Below, one piece after another: positions 24,769 to 37,100 of a stretch of DNA of 56,713 bases. The translations under genes and the position numbers were made by a program. This stretch comes from Saccoglossus kowalevskii (Eukaryota > Hemichordata > Enteropneusta > Harrimaniidae). The number at the start of each line of letters is the position of its first letter. Position 1 is the stretch's first letter. Location of the stretch: positions 354,574-411,286 of the forward strand of contig NW_003124897.1 in NCBI RefSeq assembly GCF_000003605.2, given 5' to 3'. Below the pieces are notes generated by a model. The model was not told where the DNA came from and ran no database searches. It worked only from the letters and a program-made list of their open reading frames with translations.

Positions 24769-25970
24769 ATGTGTTTTGCCTTGCATTCTTGCAATATTTT
24801 TGCCACTTTAGCTAAATTAAGACTCCTATATGTGGAGGCAAACAATATTCTGAGCCCTTGTCAAACTGGATTTAGGCCTGGGTACAGAACAACTGATAAC
24901 ATGTTTATTCTTAAAACTGCCATTGACAAATATATCAACAATACTGAGAATAAAAAAAAGGGTGGTAAACTATTTGTTGGTTTTGTAGATCTTAAAAAAG
25001 CCTTTGATAGTGTATGGCGTAAAGGGCTATATTATAAAATGCTGAAAAACAATAGCAATGGTAAATTATATAATGTAATTAAAAATATGTATGAAGATGT
25101 CAACTATGACATACAACTAAATAAATGGTATTACCGAACAGTTTAAATCACTCAGAGGTGCCAGACAAGGTTGTAACATTAGCCCCATATTGTTCAATCT
25201 TTTCTTAAATGATTTCCCAGATAAATTGGATGAGACATGTCAGCCTGTTAAAATTGGAAAGTTATCAATAAGTAGCCTACTTTATGCAGATGACTTGGTA
25301 TTACTCTCTGAAACAGAGGAAGGTTTCCAAAATTGTTTTACTAAGCTACATTCCTATTGCACTGATTGGAATTTGAAAGTAAACACTTTCAAAACCAAAG
25401 TAATCGTCTTTAACAAAAATGGCAGGTTGCTCAATCATAAATACAATTTTTATTATAATAATATAGAAATTGATATTGTGAGTAGTTATAAATATTTAGG
25501 TATGGAGTTTAAGCCAAATGGAAAGTTTGATTTGGCAAAAGAAAATTTATATAAAAAGGCAGTCAAGAGAGCTCAACAAACTTCGCACCTACAAGAAGTT
25601 TAAAACAAACTTCAAAATGGAAAAGTATTTGATGGATGTGAATAAATCAAAATATAGAAAATATATTTGTAAATTAAGAATTAGTGACCATCAGCTTATG
25701 ATTGAGAAAGGGAGGTATACTAGACCAAAAACAAAACTGGAACACGGAATCTGCACAAGATGTGACAATGACTCAGTTGAGGATGAGTACCATTACATTA
25801 TGGACTACCCACAGTACAATAAAATGAGGCAGATACTTTTTACAGACTTACATAAGGATAATCCTAATTTTACTTCAATGGATCATCCCGATAAATTTAT
25901 TTACATTATGATAAACTGCCACATTAAGCCTGAGCTTGGTGTGTTTATAATGCAAACAGGTGTGTATTAA
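24769..25970 (+). pseudogene. Broken non-LTR retrotransposon (LINE) reverse transcriptase and C-terminus
   Basis: This is a dead LINE fragment. The first part (about 24835-25145) has the early RT blocks: QTGFRPGYRTTDN and VGFVDLKKAFDSVWR, with the first catalytic aspartate. A frameshift near 25123 moves the reading to a second frame with RGARQGCNISPILFNLFLND and the catalytic LLYADDLVLLS box (about 25270-25300), then SSYKYLGMEF. Near 25560-25600 the frame changes again to a segment with KLRTYKKF, KLRISDHQLMIEKGRYTRPK and a CTRCDND...EDEYHYI cysteine/histidine motif, typical of the C-terminal end of many marine invertebrate LINEs. The thumb and linker between appear deleted. The endonuclease and ORF1 are missing. 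Two breaks and the deletion mean it cannot be active. Confidence 0.9.
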
Positions 25971-25974
25971 TAAA

Positions 25975-27160
25975 ACACCTGATTCTACACTACCTTTTAA
26001 TTGCCTTTTAATTAATCTGTTATTTTAATTTTTTGATTATCCTTTTTACTTTTTTTTATTTCACTTGACTATGTTCATCTTCTATAGAAAGAATAATGTC
26101 AATAAATTTATCTTATATGCATTGCGCTAAAATACCTTCGAGCGTACACAAATACAGTTTTGTAACGCCTCAAAACTGCAGTGTAAGCTCCATTCTTCTC
26201 GTTTATACACAAAACTCATTTATTTCCCGCACGTTCATAGTTAGAAACTTTAACTAAAAGGTGTTCACGCACAGGTACGCTATTAAAATCCCCCGTTTAA
26301 TTGTGTGTTTCCATCCATAAACGAAAGCTAACTATGAGACTGTCTAGGAGGGCGGGCCATTATTTCTGATGATAATTGCGTACAAACACATAATGTTGTA
26401 TTTTTATGAGGTATATGTTTCCCAGAAATTCTCATGTATAGACCATTTATGATTATTTTTTGTTTCCTATATTTTTTTCTCTAACAATTATATTTGTTCT
26501 GAGTCGACTAGCCACTCAGTGTTCAGATCCATCACTTGAAAACGAAAGGTCATGACCTAGTTTTATTTAAAGTTCCCGGATGACGGTATATCCTCTATTC
26601 GTAAAGGTTAGTATACTATTGCTGCTTAAATCAATACACAATTGACATTATTTTGGGCATTTTTTTTCGTTGACAGCTAAGTACCCCCCAGAATCTGTCT
26701 CGCAAGATAGTAGGGGGTTTACTATGATTTTTGATGACAAAAGGGGTTCGCGAACGTCATTTTACCGTGAGTTATTAGGACTTGTCAATGACAACAGTAC
26801 AATGTTATTGTTAGACCTGACGCCCGATCTGTCGCTCACCGTAGCAACAGCGAAACAAGACTCAACGACCATGTCATTTTGTAGACGAAATTTGACCATT
26901 ATTTGCCTTGAAATGCAGTGTTTCCGATTATTTCTGTGTTCGATTTTGTCAATAAATATAACGCTGTCAATATGGGTTGTATCGTCTAAGCAACGGACAA
27001 ACACTTCGATTAAAGTAAACAAACAACAAACAGATTAACCCGCCATTATTTTGAATAAAAAGGTGATGTGGTTACGATGTGAGATTGGTACTACAAATAT
27101 AATTTAAGTTTTGTTTCAAATACTTGACTTTTTATTGAAAATATAGTAGGCAGCAATTTA
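25975..27160. other. Intergenic DNA, one unrecognised frame
   Basis: A 122-codon plus-strand frame at 26670-27038 begins just after a sequence resembling a splice acceptor (a T-rich run then GTTGACAG at about 26660-26678). Its first part is richer in CpG than the surroundings. I recognise no domain and the last third is hydrophobic, intron-like sequence. It could be an exon fragment or chance. Confidence 0.25.
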
Positions 27161-27217
27161 TAGAATAGAATAGAATAGAATAGAATAGAATAGAATAGAA
27201 TAGAATAGAATAGAATA
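27161..27217 (+). repeat. TAGAA pentanucleotide microsatellite
   Basis: About eleven uninterrupted TAGAA units, followed by a TAAAA variant. Confidence 0.95.
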
Positions 27218-27539
27218 AAATTGGAATATAATATTTCACTTTGAATAATTCAATGATAAAAATGAATTTCACACAAAATGAAATTGAAAATAATTAAGTT
27301 GCATTTTCTCATGCATTGCCCTGTCTACCAAATAAACATTTTTTTATTAAATATGAAATTTTCAACTGGCATAACAAATAATTTTTTCAGATGTTTGAGT
27401 ACTTGTTTATTAACAGCGAAGACCATATTATTAAACAAGTTAAGATATTTGTTCATAATTTGTTTGAAATTAAAAACCAAAATTAGATATTTCAAACTAT
27501 GGTTTAATTCATATTTTTGTATTTCAATGGACCATTTTC

Positions 27540-27900
27540 CGTTCACTGCGAGAATCACGCGTTATGCGTGAAATCGAACGTAAAAACAGGACAAACAAAG
27601 GTCATAGCGTCGTAGTCGCGTCAAACATCGCGTGGGATTCGACAAACGCGAAAGTATTTCGGGGACATTTCCATGCTCAATAATGTGCTGTCCACATTTG
27701 ATGACAGGCAATTTCGATTAAGTAAGGGTATTCGGAAGCAATATTCCTCTGTCGAAGATCGGCCGGTCAATGTAAGCTACGAAATAAAGAAATTCTAGTT
27801 CAAAATCAAATCGTTTGATTTTTGCGGCAGACGTTCGACGCGCGTCTTTCATGCATCTCGCGAGATCTCGCAATTGTATGGAAAATCACCTATTGTTGAA
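27540..27900 (+). promoter_or_regulatory. CpG-rich region, likely annexin promoter
   Basis: CpG dinucleotides are dense here compared with the kilobases on either side. The palindrome TCTCGCGAGA lies at 27856-27865; in vertebrates this word is a promoter element bound by BANP in CpG-rich promoters. The first coding exon of the annexin starts with an acceptor at 28187-28189, so a non-coding first exon is expected upstream. Donor-like AAGTAAGG at about 27719 and ATGTAAGC at about 27770 are candidates, but the transcription start is not determined. Confidence 0.45.
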
Positions 27901-28189
27901 TGTTGTTTTGCTACAATTTTAGATACAAGTTTCTTTGGGCCCCTCACCCATAACTCTAATCCTAACTCTGCCCCTCCAGTACCCCTCCTCAATTTCAAAT
28001 GTATATATCCCTCTTTGTGTCACTTGTAATTATTTGGAGGGGCATATTGAATTACATTGAGAGCTGAAGTGTTAGGGTCAGGGTTCAGTTTAGAAGTGAG
28101 GGGCTTTTAAGAAACTCTTTCCCAATTTCTTTGCTGAAAGAAATTATTATTATTAAATTAATAATACATGTTGTTTTCATTTGTTTCAG

Positions 28190-31100
28190 GCTATACATTA
28201 CTTGAAATAAAATCATGAGTTATGGAGGTGGCTACCCTCCTCCTAGTGGTGGATACCCCCCTCCGCAGGGTGGTGGTGGATACCCTCCTCCGCAGGGTGG
28301 CGGTTACCCTCCTGCAGTACCGGGGCAACAAATGAGTATCACCGTGGGCTTCGTAAGTTACGTTATCTTCACTTTCCACTGATTTTCATTTAATGTCAGT
28401 CTTGTGAATAATTTAGGATATAATAAGTGCTAAAATCAGTGATGTATTTTTGTTTTCAAGTACAGTAAGAGGAAAAAATGTGATCTCCTAGCCTAGAATC
28501 CAGTTATTCTAAGTATACACTCAATAATTATTGAGTGAATCTTTTACGTAAATACATAGTTAGCACAGATATGTGTGTCATCACTGATTGGCTGTCTCCA
28601 TGACCTCAGTGTATTACCATAGAAACATGCATACACTGTTTGACCCCTAGGTAAGGCCTGCCCACAACACTGCAGAAGATCGATTCACTAGTATATTATT
28701 TGTAGATTTGTCAAAGTCTCACAATCATAGAAGGTGTCTAGTGACCCCACCCAAAAACCACTTTTTGTTCACATTTACATATTTTTTTGTTTTTCGCTAC
28801 TAAAAAGCAAACAAAATAACTAGACAGTATTGAATTCAACATACCGGTAGGTGGTTGTTTTGAATGGCTGTCAGGGATTTTTCACATTACAAAAAATGTT
28901 TTAAACTTATTTTTTGGTGCTATGACTCTAACACAAGCATCCAGTAAATAACATTGCTCACTCTTTGAGTTAAGTGCAACATCTTTTTTGTGTATTTTTT
29001 TTATAATATTTTGAATATGTTTGAACCAAATAAAGATATTAATTTGGATAAGTTTAGATCAAATAGACATTATTGCATCTTGATCAAATTGTTTTGGTAA
29101 AATACTGAACAAAATTTATGAAGATTGTATTTTGTGAACAAAATATGACTTTGGGGTTCCATGGGGTTAAACTTGACCTTAGTAGTTAACCCAGCATCTG
29201 CCTAAATGTGTATTCTTCAAACCATAATACTGATCATTATGCTTTGTAATCAGTCAAAAGGATTTATGATTATTCAAATCGCTTTTATACTTTAAATAGA
29301 CATGTCATTCAATTCCCCATTCTTTTCATAGTTACCATGGAAACCATTTCACAATTCAAATTTTATTTTTACTGATTAATTTCAGCAAATGTAGTGAAAC
29401 TAAATTCTACAGTATTTATCAACACCCGCAAACATTCCACCATAAAAAGTTTATATATTTTTCAAATTTGATTTCAGTACTTTCAACTTGAGATAGCAAA
29501 CAATCTAATTAAGATCCCAGTTATTTTTTTTTTAAATATGTATTTTATTTTTCATATATTTTATTTTAATTATTTAATCGTGAAAGTTATGTGGCAATAG
29601 TTGAAATAATACAAAATTAACTTTAAATCCCTGCAGTGAGTTTTCTTGATACTTAAATCTAACGATTTAATTTTGTGAATTTCCACAAAATATTGTTTCA
29701 TTGTATGCAGTTGGAACCGAGTAGATTTGAATTTAAATTTGTCGCATTCAAATGATGTTTTCATACAGGCACAACCAGGAGTGATGCCAGGATATCCACC
29801 CGAGGCAGGTCCACCACCTTCAAGTGGGCCTCCTCCCCCACCCGGACAGCAGTGGGCACAGCCTGCACCCATGCCACAACCACAAGGTAAAGATATAAAC
29901 TGATTCAGAGGGCACACCATCTAGGAGTGCCAGTGGTGGTTATTTATAATAAGACACATGGTCTGTATCTCTTTAGCGTCATACATTATTTATAATAATG
30001 GACAACACAATGTCATTTCATATTTTTCATTTATGGTAGCGGGTAAAACATGAACAAATGGAAACCCTCATTATGCGGTTTATTCTGCTCGCTTCACTTG
30101 TGAAAGTACGGCCGCAGGATACACCGCATCACTTGTGAAAATAACTTCCATCGCTACGAAAACCACAGGGAGGGTGTGGAGTTCTGTCATAGTATGAGAA
30201 ATTAAATCTTTTTTCATTATGGCCTGTGTTGTATATTTAAATTATTTAGTTGGTGGATACCCGGCTCCACAAGCAGCCGCAGGGTTCACCACGCCAGGAT
30301 ATGCACCAGTACCCGCTAACATTGATCCATATGCACAACAACGTCATCATCAACAACAACAACAACAGCCTCAGTACTATCAACAACAACAACAACCGCA
30401 GTATCGGCAGCCACAGTATCAACAACCGCAGTATCAGCAACATGCACATCAGCAAGCGGCACCAGTACCACAAAGAGTACAATCACAGCAAGTACATCCT
30501 GTGGCAAGTAAGTGTGATCATTGTCTGGTAACCACACTATTATTCTGCAGGTTACACCCCCCCCACCTCCAGAATACTCTGGACTTGCTGCTTAATTCCA
30601 CTCATTAAGGTCATTTGTGGGTATTAATACGGATATTCAGATTCCCATGATTTTGACACTATGGCGTTATTTTATATTGTTGTTCACAATACAATACAAT
30701 AAATAAAAACAAATGGTTATGGAACTATTTTTCACCGAAAATTTCTGAAAACATGAAAACAAGGATGTTTGAGCCATCGGTTCCAATCGGGGAAAGATCT
30801 CATCATATCTGGAAATATTGTGTGGTGACATATACTTATTGAGAAAATAGTGGCTTAGTCTTTTCCACAAAACGAAATGAAATAAAACCAAACCCTAACC
30901 CTAACTCGCATTTTTTTTCATTGGCCTAATAATATCTGAGAAAATTTTACACTGTGAAACACGAAATGAATAGCGCCATCAGTGTTCAACAATTCCAAAA
31001 TGGCTGTCACGTCATGTCAGCACAAATGAATCAAGCTGCAAAGTAGGTGGAAAAAAAGGGGGGAACTAAATAATCTCGACAAATTTATTTCTGTGACGTG

Positions 31101-34100
31101 GCAATGTTTGAAGTCATTCAAAATTTAAGGTTAGGGTTTCGTTTCGTGGAAAAGACTAAGCCGAAAATAGTATGTTATTATAAGATGGGTAATTCTGATT
31201 GGCACGAATAGTTAGGAAATTTTGGGAAATACTATTTATTTTCCTTAAAATAATGCTTTTACATGAATTCCTCTGAAAATTGTTCCAAAAAAGATCATTA
31301 TTGTCACACAATTTTCCCTAAAACCATGATGCCATTTATTAAAATCTATAATTAAGTAGCACATTCAACTCAAAATATTGTGATAAAATTTTCACTATAT
31401 TTAATAGGTTGAAACAACCTTAAGCAAGTAAATCTATTCGAACTTCATTAAAAATTGGGGTCCACATTTTGATCACATCATATACTGTCCACTGTCATCC
31501 ATTATTTGAAAAATTAACATAATCAGATTAGCAGCATGTATCAGCCAATCAACTGACATTGTATGAACTCCATTAAATTACCAAATAACAGAAATTCTTA
31601 GCAATAGAATTTCCTACTATATTTTCTGTCATTGTACCTTGTAAAACATATTTAATCTAAATATTTGTATTTTCAGCTGCACCACCTCCAGAAAATATGT
31701 ACGAGCAAAGTAAGTATTGAGTTGTGGATTAATTCAGTACAAAAACAATGTGTATTGTTCTGCCATAAATATCAGCAATTTTTTGGCATATGAAATTGAC
31801 ATTAATGCTGGTTGCATTCCAAGAAAATGTGTGATGCTTGGCTCTCTTTCTGGTTGAAATGAATACTTCCTCTGATACACAGCACTACAAATTACCCAGG
31901 ATTCTCTATGATTTGTAACACTAGACATTGTCATCTTTAAAACATTTTACTGGCTTACCATCTTGTACTCTATTAAACTCCTAAGGATTCTGCTGTATGC
32001 TGTTTTTCAAAAGTATGTTTTGTAATGTATGATCAGAATGTCAAATTTACCTTAAAACAAAGAGGTATTAAAAATGCTGTTAATCTTTGGAAATATACAT
32101 GTAATCACTAGCATAAGTACTCACCCTCATCACCTGGCAACTAATATGCATATTTCTTTGTTCCATCTATTCAAAGACTTAATTAGGTGTTGGGGATTTC
32201 CTTAGTTATCTTAGAATTATATACTTTGGTTATTATAAACTGAGTTTGGTTTATAGTTGACAAAAAATTTTCAGTACTGCTCTAAAAAAATATTCATCAA
32301 TTTGGAGAAGAAGAAATTTTGAAAAAAGATGTTCATTTTCAGAATACTTGAAGCATATCCACAGATCCACACGAGACGCCTGTGTACTGTGACATTCACC
32401 AAATTTTCTCCAACCAATATATGTTTGTACATACCACATGGGATTGTGGGTAATTACAGTCAATGTGGACTGGTTAAAATTATTCCATTAACACTTGACT
32501 TCCTAGACTTGTTGAAATGATCCACGTAACATCCCTAGACTGGTTAAAATGAACTCACTGTTACTTGACTGCCTAGGCTTGTTGAAATAATCCTAGTGGC
32601 ACTTCTCTCCCTAGGCCTGCTAAAATGATTTCTTTAATACTTGGCCTTTTAAGACTGTCTGACATGGTTTTATTGACACTGGGCTCCCCTAGACTGACTG
32701 AAATGATTCTTTGACGCTGGGCTCCTTAGACTAGCCGAAGTTATTCCAGAAACAGAACTCTTGTTTGACAACCCTAATTTTTTGACTTCTCACAAACCAT
32801 GATAGATATACGTGTACACCATTTTTAGCTCCGCTGGTCGACACAGCGGAGCTGTTCATATTACTGATTATCCGTCGTCTGTCGTCGTCAACTTTACCAT
32901 TTTAACTTCTACTTCAAAATCGCAAGTTTAAATTTGATATGCAAGTACCTTGGATGGTTCTTTCTCAGATTTGTTCATTTCATGTCAAAATCTTAAATTC
33001 TCTATTTTTGGTGAATATTTTTGTCATTTTTGGTAAAAAGTGATATTTTCGACTTCTTGTTAAAAACCACAAGTCCAATTGTTTTGATATTACATATATA
33101 GGTACTACATGTGGACCTCTCTCAGATTTGTTCATTTGATGATGATATCTTTAATTCTCTAATTTTAACAATTGTTTTGTTTGTTTTTTTGGTAAAAAGT
33201 GATATTTTCGACTTCAAGTCTGATTGCTTTGATACTATACATATTGTTCATTTTCTAATGATATCTTCAGTTCTTTAATTGAAATGTGCCTTGCTAACAG
33301 CGGAGCTATCTCAGCTGACAGGCTGCTTGTAATATTATTATAACTAATATTTCAGCACCTCCAGCACCAAGACCACCTCAGAAAGTCACAAAACCTAAGC
33401 CAAAGGTGAGTTTAATACAGTTCTTAGACTATTTGTTCAACTGTGGTAGTATATAGATAATTGTGGATTTGTGTCATGACCCAATTCAAGATTCATGTCC
33501 TGAAGTAAGAATATCTGTCACCAAAATCTAAAACACACATTCACCAAGTTTGTTCTTATTTTTCTTCAAATTGAGCACACATTAGTTTGTTTTCAGCCAA
33601 TATGGCTGATATCATGATAGCTATTATTGTGCAATGTCAATTCACATTTTTCATTTACAGGTTTTAACCTTTTCACCATCTGTTCTCTCTTTTCATCAAA
33701 AATAGTCCTGTTTATAGTCTATTCCAACAAAAAGCATCATAGACACAAAATCTTTCAACCTTGAAAGTCATGTTTTCACCACAGAATCTAACAATTTGTA
33801 TTTATGAGACTGATTGTTCCTAGTCTCTGTTCGGACGAAGTCTGAAAACGTGAACTATTAATTTGGGTTCGTTCCGTCAGTACGTACGTCCGGAGCTATA
33901 TCTCACCCATTGACGGATTTCATTCAAACTTTACATGAAGACAATACATAATGTCTTACATATGCGCGTCAAGTTACTTCATGATCGCAGCAAAAATGGT
34001 CGACTGATGGCCATTTTTGATGTAAAATTTGCTATTTCTGATATCTAAACGTGTCCGCAGCTGTTGCTCGGAGATGACTGGGTCGATTTGGATCAAAGTT

Positions 34101-37100
34101 GGTATGATGATCATACATATTGGGTTGTAGGTGCACATCATTTTTTTTCATGATTCGAACAAATATGGCTGACTGGCGGCCATCTTGTTTTTCATGGTAC
34201 CCATGCTACTTTATCTTGAATGCAATGAACTTTCTGTTTAAATTTTGTACAAAGATAGTATACCAAGAGATACATCTGCACCAACATGATTTTTGTGATT
34301 CAATTCAATATGGCTGGCCGACACCCATTTTCCATGTAAAAGTGCTAAATCGTCATTTTTACATGTTCAGAGCTGTTTCTCAGAGATGACTGATTTGGAT
34401 CAAAGTTGGTATGATGATCATACATATTGGGTTATAGTTGCATGTCATACTTTTTCTGTGATTCAAACTAATATGGCTGACTGGTGGCCATTTTGTTTTT
34501 CATGATACCCATGCCTACTTTCCCATGAATGCAATGAACATTTCTGTTTAAATTTTGTACAAAGACAGTATACCAATAGATACATCAACATGAACATTAT
34601 TTTTGTAATTTGATTCAATATGACTGCCCAATGTCCAATTCTCATGTAAAAGCACTAAATCATAACTTTTTACAAATCCATCTCCTATTAATGGTTTCAA
34701 TCTAATCTCAATGACTTCATCAGCATCAAATTGATATGTCAGATCACAAAATTTTGGACGGGGACTGTGTCATTAACAATGACTTGTTTTTTTTTGTCTT
34801 TAGGTTCCACCACCAATGGAGAAACCCGAAGCTCTGAAAGAAGAGCAGATGTACAAGATTTTAGATCAACCGTTTGAATGCCACGGCACTGTCAAACCAG
34901 TTACACCATTTGATGCCGAACAAGACGCTGAGATAATAAGAAAAGCCATGAAGGGATTAGGTGAATTATAATCATATCTTGTTTAATCCCATCAATAGTA
35001 TGGTACAATACTCATTTTTTTATTTCATATGGCATTTGTATGGTTACCTTTCAAGGTAACCAAACTTGATGGGAGCTCTAAAAAGGCTTGAAATACTCAC
35101 CTACAAAATAATACGGTTACCAGTTAACAGGACAGTTAAACTACCACCTAGTTAGTGTTGTTGATTGTAGTATTTAAAAGCACTAAATCACTAAATGTGT
35201 TTGGTTGCCATGGTAACAGGTACTGATGAAGCTGCCATTATTCAGTTGATCACATCACGGTCCAATGAACAGAGACAGAAAATCAAATTGCAGTTCAAGA
35301 CAATGTACGGCAAGGTAAGTTCATATTTTGTTCTTTCTGATAGATATGGCTCGCTAATCTGTTCTTATCTTAACCTGATTATTCAACAAAATTTCTTCTA
35401 TGTCTCAGGATTTGATTAAGGATTTGAATAGTGAGTTGAGTGGTGACCTGAAAGAAACTGTGATGGCGCTGTTCATGCCGACTACGTACTATGATGCCTG
35501 GTCAATCCATAACGCTATCAAGGTAAATGCATTTTGCAAGGACAGTAAACTTCATTTGACCCATATACATATACGTTGCTATGCATAGTATGGGACCCAC
35601 ATTCATTTCACATGGTCAACATGACTGCTGCCCTTGCCCTTAAATAAAAATTGTAAATCTGTTTTGGAAAAAAGCAATTTTTTATTAAATTCTAGGCTTG
35701 TGTTACAAAATGTTGTTCGAGCTGACCAAGCATCTTTCCACAAAAAAGTGATGATCAATATTCTCTGCAGGTGGCACAAATATTTATTTGGGTGAGTGAG
35801 GTTGCACCCTCCCAAAACTTTTCACAAGTTCTACAATACTATGATCAAAAAACATTAGATAAGCTGATGTCTTTGTTGATATATTTCTCACATTCACATC
35901 TTTACACACTATATTTTATTTTTTAAGGGTCTGGGTACAAATGAAGAAATCCTAATAGAAATATTGTGTACCAGAACAAACGATGAAATCAAGGAGATTG
36001 TTAAGACGTACCAACAAGGTGAACACTGCCATCTGGAGTTTAATTATTTCTATTTTATTTGTTAACACAAATTAGCATCTTTATGGTCTATGGCCGGCAA
36101 TTATATTTTCTTAAATTTTGTGTTTTATTAATTGAATCTTATATTTAATTTTTCAGAATTTGGTAAATCACTTGAACAAGACTGCATTGGAGATACTAGT
36201 GGTCATTTCAAAAGGTTACTTGTATCAATGTGTCAGGTAGGATTTCTTTGGCAAAGACGAATTTCACAAGTACATTGTAGTGAATGTTCAGGTTTTGTAG
36301 TTTCAAGTATTGATTTCAAACATATCTTGTGATATTTGCATATTTACAAATCATTTTTTGTTTCCAGGGCAACCGTGATGAAGGCAATTCAGTAGATGAT
36401 GAGAAAGCGAGAAAGGATGCAAATGATCTTTATCAAGCTGGGGAGGGTAAATGGGGAACCGACGAATCAACTTTCAACAAGATTCTAGCAGTAAGGAATT
36501 TTGCTCAATTAAGAGCCACATTTAAGGAATATGTGAAGGTGAGTTTGACTAAGATTAGAGATGAATACAACTATCATTACAATCAAAGCATAACATACAT
36601 GTAATGGGTTTTCTATCCACTGAGTATCAGTAACATCCCAGCACAAAAGAGTTCATGTTTTGACCTCCCCTTTGGTGCACTAAATCAACCCCTGTTTTTG
36701 ATGTTCAACCTGAGTATGATTTGAAATTGAGTCTGCCAATCGTGCAATAATGGTGATTATTTTTTAAATAGACCACACAAAATGTCATGGGTGTTTGTCA
36801 ATACACTTTTCTTCATACTGAATTCTGTATACACTGTACACATCAGCTTCCATGTTGAGTAAATCTCTGGATTGATTTTTTCAGATTTGTCAGCGTGATA
36901 TTATAAATTCTATCGACCGTGAATTCTCAGGTGATGTCCGGAGTGGCATGCGGGCTATTGGTAAGTTGTATTGGTAATCATCTTAGTTCACCAACTAAGG
37001 TTTATTCAGCCATTGCCTCATCACATGTACCTCCGGAGATTCTATTTAGCCAGTGTATAATACAGTGGGCCCCCAGGGGCAGTTCAACCTTATATCAATA

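Noticed and set aside
28191..28379. Minus-strand frame over annexin exon 1
   Set aside because: Shadow of the Gly/Pro/Tyr repeat coding sequence on the plus strand.
30246..30537. Leucine- and valine-rich frames opposite annexin exon 3
   Set aside because: They are shadows of the CAA/polyglutamine exon, whose splice sites and phase fit the annexin.
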